Positions 1-6,438 of a stretch of DNA of 10,448 nt are shown here, in pieces (within the stretch, counting starts at the first letter, position 1; the number at the start of each line of letters is the position of its first letter). Source of the DNA: Firmicutes bacterium UBA6648 (GTDB lineage: Bacteria > Bacillota > Clostridia > Peptostreptococcales > Anaerovoracaceae); the NCBI GenBank assembly GCA_002455605.1, contig DKLE01000108.1, positions 1 through 10,448 of the forward strand, read 5' to 3'. A program made the translations under genes and the position numbers. The notes under the pieces were generated by a model. The model was not told the origin of the DNA, searched no databases, and saw nothing but the letters and a program-made list of their open reading frames with translations.

Positions 1-24
1 AACAACTGTTTTCAGTCTTATATA

Positions 25-82
25 ACAAGCAATAAGCACCAGCGCGACGGAGCCTCCCGCCGTGCTGGTGCTTATTGCTTGT
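25..82. repeat. Long perfect inverted repeat (hairpin)
   Basis: The arms at 25-43 (ACAAGCAATAAGCACCAGC) and 64-82 are perfect 19-bp reverse complements. A G-T wobble, two further pairs and a short CGG/CCG stem extend the pairing inward and leave a small loop. There is no T-tract on either side, so it is not a typical rho-independent terminator on either strand. It could be the 3' hairpin of a gene to the left, a remnant of a mobile or REP-like element, or an mRNA stabilising structure. The structure is certain; the function is not. Confidence 0.75.
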
Positions 83-89
83 CGTATCC

Positions 90-169
90 TCGTTAATGGA
101 TGCACCGTTGGCGGCCAGCGCACCTACGCCTTCCACCGCCCAATTGGACACTTGCACCTTATCGGGGGA
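90..169 (-). pseudogene. Possible SLH-domain remnant
   Basis: Read on the minus strand, about 90-169 encodes DKVQVSNWAVEGVGALAANG. This resembles the first half of an S-layer homology domain (a D, then W-A, a hydrophobic helix, then L-x-x-x-G). The expected second half (G...F.P....TRAE) is absent, and the reading runs instead into the hairpin at 25-82. No start codon with a ribosome binding site is visible. The fragment is short, so chance similarity is possible, but it lies next to a full SLH protein gene and the local GC-rich composition looks coding. I infer a decayed piece of another SLH gene in opposite orientation. Confidence 0.4.
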
Positions 170-198
170 TTGACAACAATGGTTAGTAATGCTAAACT
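170..198 (+). promoter_or_regulatory. Sigma-A promoter, feo-type
   Basis: A perfect -35 box TTGACA (170-175) is followed by a 17-bp spacer and a -10 box TAAACT (193-198). Transcription would start near 205 and read through the feoA remnant into the surface-protein gene. GGTTAG/CTAA operator-like repeats lie in the spacer, over the -10 and over the predicted start site. That placement fits repression. Confidence 0.65.
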
Positions 199-225
199 TA
201 ACCATATGGTTAGCTTCTGCTAACC
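181..225. promoter_or_regulatory. Overlapping operator-like palindromes (DtxR/MntR-like candidate)
   Basis: Three palindromic elements overlap here. The first is GGTTAG-TAATG-CTAAAC (181-197). The second is the perfect 14-bp palindrome TAACCATATGGTTA (199-212). The third is the perfect 7-bp inverted repeat GGTTAGC-TTCT-GCTAACC (208-225). All share TTAG...CTAA half-sites. Such half-sites recall the TTAGGTTAG-CTAACC recognition sequences of DtxR-family metal-dependent repressors. The assignment to iron regulation rests on that resemblance and on the feoA remnant just downstream, and is an inference. Confidence 0.55.
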
Positions 226-242
226 GTTATTCCGGAGGAGGA

Positions 243-319
243 ATGGATTATACCTCTTATCTATGGCCAAGGCCGGAGAGACAGTAACAATCCTCAGAAT
301 CACCGGCAAAGACGGTTAG
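243..319 (+). pseudogene. feoA: feoA 5' remnant (truncated ferrous iron transport protein A)
   Basis: From the ATG at 263 the frame reads MAKAGETVTILRITGKDG and then stops at 317-319. This matches what I know of the N-terminus of clostridial FeoA proteins, often MPLSMA...GE...I..I.GKDE. FeoA is a small (about 75 aa) SH3-like partner of the FeoB Fe(II) transporter; here only about 18 codons remain. A strong Shine-Dalgarno-like GGAGGAGGA (234-242) precedes an ATG at 243, but that ATG is out of frame with the FeoA reading. Compared with the typical start, CCTCTT-A-TCTATGGCC looks like it carries a one-base insertion. The similarity ends at GKD, exactly where a third GGTTAG operator-like motif begins (314). 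The identification is from memory of the family and was not searched. Confidence 0.6.
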
Positions 320-332
320 CATATACTAATCC
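314..332. promoter_or_regulatory. Third GGTTAG operator-like site
   Basis: GGTTAGCATATACTAATCC is an imperfect palindrome with TTAG-N6-CTAA, the same half-sites as the array at 181-225. It contains TATACT (322-327), a plausible -10, but no convincing -35 is correctly spaced upstream. It lies 43 bp before the surface-protein start codon and begins exactly where the feoA similarity ends. Confidence 0.45.
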
Positions 333-374
333 AGTTGTGTATATCAGACTATAGGGAAATAGGAGGAAAAAATT

Positions 375-3191
375 ATGTCTCACAACAAGAAAAGACTAGT
401 TTGCACAGTACTTTGCACAGTGATGCTCCTCGGCATGATAGGGCCACCCCCCATGTTTGAGAATTTCCTGAAAGTTGATGCGGTTTCAGCCGCTACAGGA
501 GGCGGGTCGATTACACCCCCTAACCCAAAAGAATATGAGGATGAGCCGGGAGTTTCCATTCCTGAGGAGGACAAAAACCTACCCTATGATGAAGATTTTG
601 TCCTTTCATATGAATACAACAATCCTTATGGTTTTGTGATTATGAGCATTAATGAAGATATGCTGGACGGCAATTTTGTAAATGCTATCACCCATATCGG
701 TATCAATGATACTAAGTATACATATGAAACGGTAAATAAAGATAAAGCAAGTTGGTTTAGGATTTTTGTCCCTTATAAATACATCAATAAGGGGGAAAAT
801 GACTTATACTTCTATTTAGAAGGCATAACCTATAAAGTGCGCTTTGTAACCTCCGACGAGTTTAACAAGATAAACATTGCGCCAACGCTAATTCCGCATC
901 AAGTGGTTCCGGGGGACAATGAATTGATGAAGATCAGTATCAAGCATGATGATAACGCCGCACTTGAAGGCTGGTATGATGCTTTCAAGCCTGAGTATGT
1001 GCGCATAAGTGAGATTTTCACCATGGGGAACTTAACAACTGTTATTAATCCCCAAAATTATCAGGTTACCCTCGATAAAGAAGAGGGTGAATTAAACATT
1101 CAGTTTAATAATTATGACATCAATCAGCTATATGTTTACAAATTGGAAGTAGAGGTACCTGATTATACCATTACCTATCGCGATATCATCTTACATGAAG
1201 CACCGCCCAAACTGCAAGGCGAGTGGCAGACAACTGGCAACAACAGCTACCGCATCACTGTAGTTGGAGAGGAGTACAGCCTATACTTGAGACAAATCAG
1301 CAAGGTTACACTCATCAATGGAGCCGGAGAAAGCGTTGAACTGAAAAAAGGAAAGGATTATAGCGCGAAGCTTGGCCTTCTTGAGATTTTTGCAAGCGCA
1401 TTTGAATCCGGCGAAGAGTATACAATTGTATTAGACCATAGCACTGCTGCCACAAATAAGATTACGACAACTGCACCGACACTGTCATCCATCGATGGAG
1501 TAGTTCTTTTCATTGATGACGTGGAAAAAGGAGAAAAAGTTACTTTCTCTCATGACAATTCAGATTGGCTTGCGAACATTACGAAGATTCAAGTCCACCA
1601 CTTTAATTTGGGTTACAGCGAGGTTCCGGATTATAGTATTGGTGAGGACGGTACCATTACAATACCGGCAAACCATTTCAAGCAAAGAGAAAAACAATGG
1701 ACAATTATTATTACATCAGCAGGATATGAAGATGTCTCTGCTCCGGTGTACATTAAACCCCAACCCGATCCTTTTAATTTTGATACACCTCCTGTTATTA
1801 TAGCTGATTGGGAGACCATGGGGAATTATGATTATTTGATTCAAGAAAAAGACGAAAAATATAGTACTTATCTTTATCTTGATGTTTCAAAGGTTTTTCT
1901 TTTGGATAAAACAACAGGTGAGGTGAAAGAGCTCAAGCAAGATAGGGATTACTCGAAGGGGTATACCTTGAGAATCACCCCTTCGGCTTTTGTTTCCGGA
2001 CATGAATACGAGATTAAGCTCGTAAGCTCCGCATATGAAACCAGTACAGTAACAACAACGGCACCGGACTTTCCTTCTATCAAGGAACCTTCTGCCACAG
2101 TTGGAAATATTGCGGAAGGCCAAGATGTAATCATTGAATCAGAGGATCAAGATTGGATTAATGCCGTATCCTCTGTTACGATCAGAGATGAAAGAGGTTA
2201 CGATGAAATCGTTACCGAACTTAATAAAAGCGAGAGTGCCATTCGTATCCCAGCTTCTGTAATCAATGACTCAAATATTCAAAGAACCGTAGGACAATTT
2301 ACGATTCAGATTGCAGCAGCAGAGTACGAAGAGTATCAGGATATCTTCTTTGTGCTTAAAGACTCTGTTATAATGAAACAGGGGTTTGAAAACGGCAAAG
2401 TGAAGCTTTCCTTTGAGGAAGATGGACTGCCTGAATACGGCTTCAGTGATTCTATTACCAAGATTGTACTAAACGGAAGAACGCTGAATCCAAGTGAATA
2501 TATGCGGCCTGTTACTGGCACATTGGTATACATTTCTGAAAAGCTTTTACTTGATGGCGCAAACACAATTCTGGTAGAAGGCAATCATGCTTCTGTCTTC
2601 TCCGTAACCTTTGATTATGACAATGACGCCTTAAGAACCCTGAAATTAAGCTTGGAGTCCCTGATTAACAGCTCACAATTAGGAGCTTCTCAGAAGGCGG
2701 TCCATCTGGGCAATCTAAATGAGGCAAAGACAGTAAAAGAAGCAAACGCCATTAAAGTACAGGTGGAAAAAGAAATCTCCGCTTTAACCAACAATGGCAA
2801 CAGCAACAACAATGATAACAGCAACAATAATGGCAACAGCAATAACAACGGTAATAGTAACAGCGGTAATAGCAATAAGGGGAACGGAAATAGTAACACA
2901 GGCCGCAGCAGCTTGCCTAAGCAGCCAGAAACCATTGCTCCCGGTTCATCTGCCATCGTCAGCGGAACAACCACTGAAGGCAAAACCGTTGCGAGCATTA
3001 AGGCCGATGAGATGGATAAGCTTGTAGCCAGTGCAAAAACTGCTCAGGAAAAAGGAAATTCCAGGACTGTGGAAATCAAGATAGAGACAGGTTCCGAGAC
3101 GACATCCATTGCATTAAACATTCCGGCAAGCTCTTTGGCAAGCCTTGCAAAGGATACCGATGCTGATCTGAAGATCGATGCCGGTATATAG
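375..3191 (+). CDS. Secreted surface protein with hemoglobin-interacting-type repeats (5' part of a split SLH gene)
   Basis: This is the N-terminal 938 residues of an exported cell-surface protein. A perfect AGGAGG (361-366) lies 8 nt before the ATG. Residues 1-39 are a signal peptide: basic MSHNKKR, a hydrophobic core, and AVSA|A cleavage. Two related units follow at about 278-461 and 473-662. Each pairs a beta-rich block (W.T.G.y.y.i...Y..YL..vSKV.L) with a module resembling the hemoglobin-interacting domain family DUF1533/Shr-HID (V..G..V......DW...I..I.V...Y... ...ITI.A). About 750-804 looks helical, 806-843 is an Asn/Gly/Ser linker, and 855-938 starts a domain common before SLH repeats in clostridial surface proteins. 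The frame stops at TAG 3189-3191, and the expected continuation with the SLH anchor is in another frame from 3178. As it stands the product would be secreted but not anchored. A heme or iron role is inferred from the domain type and the feo-like leader. Confidence 0.8.
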   Translation: MSHNKKRLVCTVLCTVMLLGMIGPPPMFENFLKVDAVSAATGGGSITPPNPKEYEDEPGVSIPEEDKNLPYDEDFVLSYEYNNPYGFVIMSINEDMLDGNFVNAITHIGINDTKYTYETVNKDKASWFRIFVPYKYINKGENDLYFYLEGITYKVRFVTSDEFNKINIAPTLIPHQVVPGDNELMKISIKHDDNAALEGWYDAFKPEYVRISEIFTMGNLTTVINPQNYQVTLDKEEGELNIQFNNYDINQLYVYKLEVEVPDYTITYRDIILHEAPPKLQGEWQTTGNNSYRITVVGEEYSLYLRQISKVTLINGAGESVELKKGKDYSAKLGLLEIFASAFESGEEYTIVLDHSTAATNKITTTAPTLSSIDGVVLFIDDVEKGEKVTFSHDNSDWLANITKIQVHHFNLGYSEVPDYSIGEDGTITIPANHFKQREKQWTIIITSAGYEDVSAPVYIKPQPDPFNFDTPPVIIADWETMGNYDYLIQEKDEKYSTYLYLDVSKVFLLDKTTGEVKELKQDRDYSKGYTLRITPSAFVSGHEYEIKLVSSAYETSTVTTTAPDFPSIKEPSATVGNIAEGQDVIIESEDQDWINAVSSVTIRDERGYDEIVTELNKSESAIRIPASVINDSNIQRTVGQFTIQIAAAEYEEYQDIFFVLKDSVIMKQGFENGKVKLSFEEDGLPEYGFSDSITKIVLNGRTLNPSEYMRPVTGTLVYISEKLLLDGANTILVEGNHASVFSVTFDYDNDALRTLKLSLESLINSSQLGASQKAVHLGNLNEAKTVKEANAIKVQVEKEISALTNNGNSNNNDNSNNNGNSNNNGNSNSGNSNKGNGNSNTGRSSLPKQPETIAPGSSAIVSGTTTEGKTVASIKADEMDKLVASAKTAQEKGNSRTVEIKIETGSETTSIALNIPASSLASLAKDTDADLKIDAGI
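2790..2903 (+). repeat. Low-complexity Asn-rich linker repeat
   Basis: An imperfect tandem repeat of AAC/AAT, GGC/GGT and AGC/AGT codons encodes an N-N-G-N-S-type spacer at residues 806-843 of the surface protein. It probably acts as a flexible, hydrophilic linker that holds the ligand-binding domains away from the wall-proximal part. Repeats of this type can change length by slippage. The opposite strand gives a Leu-rich open frame that is only the shadow of this repeat. Confidence 0.75.
3178..3191 (+). other. Frame junction between the two halves of the SLH gene
   Basis: The ATG at 3178 of the second frame overlaps the TAG (3189-3191) of the first. In the first frame CCGGTATA (3181-3188) gives the end of ...KIDAGI; in the second it gives PVYSLS. 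From memory, homologous proteins have some tens of residues between a K(I/V)DAGI-like strand and a later (D)RPVY-S-V-AG strand. This 8-nt stretch fits both contexts, as expected for a deletion between short direct repeats. No slippery heptamer is visible, which argues against programmed frameshifting. Confidence 0.6.
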
Positions 3192-3966
3192 CTTAAGCGT
3201 TACAGCCGGAAACACTGAAGTTACCTCTTTTGGCAAGGGAAAAGCAACGGTTCGCATTCCTTACACATTAGGGGCCAATGAAGATTCTAATGCCGTTGTT
3301 ATATACTATATCGATGGAAACGGTGCAGCGCAAGTTGCCCAGGGTGCTTATAACAGCAGCACAAAAACGGTAGACTTTGTTTCATCTCATTTTTCTCAGT
3401 ATGCAATCGGCTATAACAAAGTAAACTTCAGCGATGTAGCGCCGGATGCATGGTATCATGCCGCTGTCACATTCAATGCGTCAAGAGGTGTTGTCTCCGG
3501 TACTTCCGATGTGACTTTTCGTCCAAATGCCGCTATTACCCGTGGCCAGTTTATCGTCATGCTACTGCGTGCCTATGGTATTGAACCGGATGCCGGCGCA
3601 GAAAATAATTTTGCGGATGCAGGAAACACCTACTATACCAATTATCTTGCCAAGGCAAAGGAAATGGGGATTACTACCGGCATTGGAGACAACTTGTTTG
3701 CGCCGGAAGGAAACATTACAAGGCAGGATATGCTGACGATGCTTTATCGAGCATTGGATAAGCTGGAGGAATTGCCGGAAGCTGCAAAGAGTACAAATTT
3801 GTCTGACTTTAGCGATGTTAATCTCGTTGGGGATTATTCCCGGGATGCAATCACAGCGTTAGTACAAGCGGGTGTTGTCAGTGGCAATCAGGGGAAAATT
3901 GAGCCGCAGGGACAATCAACCCGTGCACAGATGGCTCAATTGCTTTACAATCTGTTGTCCCTGTAG
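3178..3966 (+). CDS. SLH-domain cell-wall anchor region (3' part of the split SLH gene)
   Basis: This 262-residue frame continues the surface protein in a different frame. Residues 2-80 are the end of a beta-sandwich-like domain that typically precedes SLH repeats (VYSLSVTAG...IPYTL...VVIYYID.NG...F..SHFSQYAIGYN). Three SLH domains follow at about 82-135, 143-196 and 208-261, each ending in the TRxxx-type motif (ITRGQF, ITRQDM, STRAQM). SLH domains bind pyruvylated secondary cell-wall polymers and hold proteins on the surface of Gram-positive cells. The piece has no signal peptide and only a weak Shine-Dalgarno (GAAGATC) before its ATG, so independent translation would give an unexported, probably useless fragment. 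It is best read as the displaced C-terminus of the gene that starts at 375. There are no other stops or obvious decay, so the break is probably recent. Confidence 0.8.
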   Translation: MPVYSLSVTAGNTEVTSFGKGKATVRIPYTLGANEDSNAVVIYYIDGNGAAQVAQGAYNSSTKTVDFVSSHFSQYAIGYNKVNFSDVAPDAWYHAAVTFNASRGVVSGTSDVTFRPNAAITRGQFIVMLLRAYGIEPDAGAENNFADAGNTYYTNYLAKAKEMGITTGIGDNLFAPEGNITRQDMLTMLYRALDKLEELPEAAKSTNLSDFSDVNLVGDYSRDAITALVQAGVVSGNQGKIEPQGQSTRAQMAQLLYNLLSL

Positions 3967-4024
3967 GAAAATAAGTTAATTATATGATATGAATCTCTGA
4001 GAAATCAAGCATTCATACTGCGAC

Positions 4025-4060
4025 AAACCCTGCTTCGGAAAATACCGGAGCAGGGTTTTC
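4025..4060 (+). terminator. Rho-independent terminator of the SLH gene
   Basis: AAACCCTGCTTCGG (4025-4038) pairs with CCGGAGCAGGGTTT (4045-4058) with a single T-G wobble and a 6-nt loop, followed by TTTTC. It lies 59 nt past the SLH stop codon. Confidence 0.85.
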
Positions 4061-4078
4061 AAATGAAAATAGATATAG

Positions 4079-4107
4079 TTTACTTTACATGTGAAAAAAA
4101 ATATGAT
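4079..4107 (+). promoter_or_regulatory. Possible promoter and orphan Shine-Dalgarno in the gap before mutS2
   Basis: TTTACT (4079-4084), a 17-bp spacer and TATGAT (4102-4107) form a plausible sigma-A promoter. About 30 bp on is a perfect AGGAGG (4134-4139) that touches an ATG at 4140. That ATG is too close to be used and would give only 13 residues; a TTG at 4147 gives 5. The leader therefore has a ribosome-binding signal but no credible protein. Confidence 0.35.
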
Positions 4108-4343
4108 AGAGTAAATTATTAGAGCTAAGAAATAGGAGGATGTTTTTTGTTAATTGTTCTGTAATGGTAATTTTCAACTAAATAGGTTGAGAAAGGTTAT
4201 TCTTTAAAGTAGGTTTTTTACCTGCTTGTTTAAGTGTACCTATTTTGCCTTGCAGATATACTTCCTTAAACATCGTCTAGAGATATGTATAAATGTTAAC
4301 TGGGTTAAGCGTTTATATTTATTTGCATAATTATAGTTTTATG

Positions 4344-4379
4344 AAGTGTAACAGGCTTATTCTGTTGCACTTTTTTATT
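4344..4379 (+). terminator. Intrinsic terminator upstream of mutS2
   Basis: AAGTGTAACAG (4344-4354) pairs with CTGTTGCACTT (4362-4372) with one wobble and a 7-nt loop, then TTTTATTT. It ends some transcript made within the gap, or attenuates read-through into mutS2, whose own start is 62 bp on. Confidence 0.7.
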
Positions 4380-4441
4380 TCTATGCGGAAAGATAGCCTT
4401 TCTCTTGTTAAGCATTATTATATAAAGGAGAAAGAAAACAT

Positions 4442-6358
4442 ATGAATACAACCAATATATTGGAATTTGATATTATACTTGAAAAACTGGCGGATTTTGC
4501 ATTAACCGAGAAATCAAAGACTAAGCTGCTGCAACTGGAACCCTTTTTAAATGAAAGGGAATGCAGGGATAAAATGCAGGAAACAACAAGTGCGGTAAGA
4601 ATATTAAACAGTATGGGCACACCGCCCATAGCTTCCATGACGGAGCTTGATAAAATTTTACAATTGGCAGAAAAAGGAGGAATGCTGCTTCCAGATCAGC
4701 TTACTATTGTTTGCTCTTTTCTGATTTCTTGTAAACGAATGAAAAATTATCTGAACAGGTCTGCTTTTCTTAACGAAAATATATCTGCTTATGGGGACGC
4801 TTTTTATACCCTGGATATGGTCTCGGACCAAATTAATCATGCTATCAGAAACAGCACCGTAAATGAGGAAGCCTCCCCCGAGCTGAAAGCAATACGAAGA
4901 AAAATTGAACATGTTCATTCCTCTGTGAAAGTAAAGCTGGAAAATATGCTGCAAGGTCATAAAGAATGGTTTGAAAGCGGATATATTTCTATGCGCAATG
5001 GGAGATTTGTCTTACCTGTTAAAAGTAAATTTAAGAACCAAGTGCCGGGTACAGTTATGGACACGTCCAAAACTGGGGGGACTTTTTTTATAGAACCGTC
5101 CTCTATCGGAAAACTACAGGGAGAGTTGGCTCTTCTGCAAATTCAAGAGGATAATGAAATACGAAAAATCCTATATACTTTAACAGCTTTAGTGGACAGT
5201 CACATTCAAGAGTTAAAAATCAATATAGAATGTATGGAAACTCTGGATTTTATATTTGCAAAGGCGAAGCTTTCCATGGATATGAACGCGATCCCTGTGC
5301 CTGTTACAACCCAGCGGAAAATGCTCATCAAGCAAGGCCGCCATCCTTTGTTAGCGGAAAATTCATGCGTTCCCTTGGATTTTCAGATTGGAAATGATGT
5401 AAGAGGGATTGTCATCACCGGTCCCAATACCGGAGGTAAAACGGTTTCCCTTAAGACAATAGGACTTTTGTCTCTTATGGCACAATGCGGACTTCATGTT
5501 CCCGTTGCCGAAGGCAGTATATTCTGCATGTACAGCAATATTTTATGCGATATCGGAGATGGGCAAAGTATATCGGAAAATCTGTCAACCTTTTCCGCAC
5601 ATATCACCAGCATCATTGATATCTTAGAAAATGTGTCAGAAGAGAGCTTAGTCCTTCTGGACGAATTGGGCTCCGGTACCGATCCTGCTGAAGGAATGGG
5701 TATAGCGGTATCTATTTTAGCAGAACTAATTGAAAAACATTGTCTCTTCGTGGCTACGACCCACTATCCTGAAATAAAAGAATTTGCTGAAAATACAGAT
5801 GGGATTATTAATGCTCGAATGGAATTTGACAGAGAAAGCTTAAAGCCGTTATATAAAATGCAAATCGGCGCTGCTGGTCAGAGCTGTGCATTGTACATTG
5901 CTCAGCGGTTAGGTTTTCCGGCTCATATGTTAATCAGGGCGGAAAAAGAAGCGTATGGAAAAAATGCTGAACCAGACGGTAATCTCCATAAGAAAGAGAA
6001 CGAAGAAAAAAAGTCAAAGCTCCGTGTTCATAACAAAATAAAAAAAGAGATTATTGCAGCACCATCTCGCAGTGAAAACTTCCACATAGGAGATAGCGTA
6101 AGGGTTTATCCTCAAAAGCTGGTGGGCATCATTTGCAAAGAAGCTAACGAAAAAGGAGAATTGGGTGTACAGATACAAGGGGAAAAGAAGCTAATCAACC
6201 ACAAAAGGATTGAATTAATAGCATCTGCCAGTGAACTATATCCGGCCGACTATGACTTCTCCATCATTTTTGACACCAAAGCAAACCGTAAAGCCAGACA
6301 TAATTTAAACAGAAAATTTGATCCGAATTCAATCATCGAATATAATGATGAAATTTAA
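4442..6358 (+). CDS. MutS2-like DNA-binding ATPase lacking the Smr domain
   Basis: The 638-residue product belongs to the MutS2 branch of the MutS ABC-type ATPases, which act on branched DNA or collided ribosomes rather than on mismatches. Residues 1-300 carry the MutS2-type core and clamp, including PGTVMDTSKTGGTFFIEP (202-219), the counterpart of the conserved MutS2 S-G-T-F-EP segment. The ATPase has Walker A GPNTGGKT (327-334), SENLSTFSAHI (378-388), Walker B LVLLDELGSGTDPAEG (403-418) and H-loop ATTHY (438-442). A Lys/Glu-rich linker (about 505-540) and a KOW-like beta segment (546-595) follow. Canonical MutS2 is about 780 residues and ends in an Smr nuclease domain with D-L-R-G; here the chain ends at a short FDTKANRKARHN tail without it. 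It may be a second MutS2-like paralogue of the kind common in Clostridia. AAAGGAG lies 11 nt before the ATG. It appears monocistronic between two terminators. Confidence 0.88.
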   Translation: MNTTNILEFDIILEKLADFALTEKSKTKLLQLEPFLNERECRDKMQETTSAVRILNSMGTPPIASMTELDKILQLAEKGGMLLPDQLTIVCSFLISCKRMKNYLNRSAFLNENISAYGDAFYTLDMVSDQINHAIRNSTVNEEASPELKAIRRKIEHVHSSVKVKLENMLQGHKEWFESGYISMRNGRFVLPVKSKFKNQVPGTVMDTSKTGGTFFIEPSSIGKLQGELALLQIQEDNEIRKILYTLTALVDSHIQELKINIECMETLDFIFAKAKLSMDMNAIPVPVTTQRKMLIKQGRHPLLAENSCVPLDFQIGNDVRGIVITGPNTGGKTVSLKTIGLLSLMAQCGLHVPVAEGSIFCMYSNILCDIGDGQSISENLSTFSAHITSIIDILENVSEESLVLLDELGSGTDPAEGMGIAVSILAELIEKHCLFVATTHYPEIKEFAENTDGIINARMEFDRESLKPLYKMQIGAAGQSCALYIAQRLGFPAHMLIRAEKEAYGKNAEPDGNLHKKENEEKKSKLRVHNKIKKEIIAAPSRSENFHIGDSVRVYPQKLVGIICKEANEKGELGVQIQGEKKLINHKRIELIASASELYPADYDFSIIFDTKANRKARHNLNRKFDPNSIIEYNDEI

Positions 6359-6360
6359 AA

Positions 6361-6416
6361 ACTGCTGCCGAAAGCAGATATGCAATAAATGTGCATATCT
6401 GCTTTCCAGCAGCAGT
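6361..6416. terminator. Bidirectional terminator between mutS2 and the DUF805 gene
   Basis: The outer arms ACTGCTGC/GCAGCAGT (6361-6368/6409-6416) and the inner perfect 14-bp stem AAAGCAGATATGCA/TGCATATCTGCTTT (6371-6384/6392-6405) are separated by a small internal loop, with a 7-nt apical loop. On the minus strand the stem is followed by TTTTTAAATTT, so it ends the DUF805 transcript efficiently. On the plus strand, just after the mutS2 stop, the tail is weak. The minus-strand T-tract overlaps the mutS2 stop codon. Confidence 0.85.
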
Positions 6417-6438
6417 AATCTTTCATCGATACCTTTCT

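Larger units (their letters stand above)
3967..4441. other. 475-bp intergenic region without a protein gene
   Basis: In order it holds the SLH-gene terminator (4025-4060), a possible promoter with an orphan AGGAGG (4079-4139), a small hairpin AAGTAGGT-TTTTT-ACCTGCTT (4207-4227), an AT-rich stretch, an intrinsic terminator (4344-4379) and the mutS2 ribosome binding site AAAGGAG (4424-4430). A short untranslated RNA running from about 4114 to 4379 is conceivable. I see no recognised riboswitch class. Confidence 0.5.

Noticed and set aside
243..287. Mini-ORF MDYTSYLWPRPERQ after GGAGGAGGA
   Set aside because: The Shine-Dalgarno is strong, but the recognisable FeoA reading is in a different frame from 263, so this looks like decayed feoA rather than a leader peptide. 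A leader role is not excluded.
2690..2998. Minus-strand open frame with a long Leu-rich stretch
   Set aside because: It is the antisense shadow of the Asn-rich linker codons, with no ribosome binding site and no family resemblance.
3178..3191. Programmed ribosomal frameshift joining the SLH halves
   Set aside because: No slippery heptamer or downstream pseudoknot is visible, and an inter-domain segment seems to be missing, which a frameshift would not explain.
4140..4181. 13-codon ORF MFFVNCSVMVIFN next to AGGAGG
   Set aside because: The AGGAGG directly abuts the ATG, leaving no spacing for initiation, and the peptide has no recognisable features.
4295..4312. GTTAAC...GTTAAG repeat resembling the left-end operator half-sites
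   Set aside because: It lacks the TTAG/CTAA arrangement and is expected by chance in AT-rich DNA.
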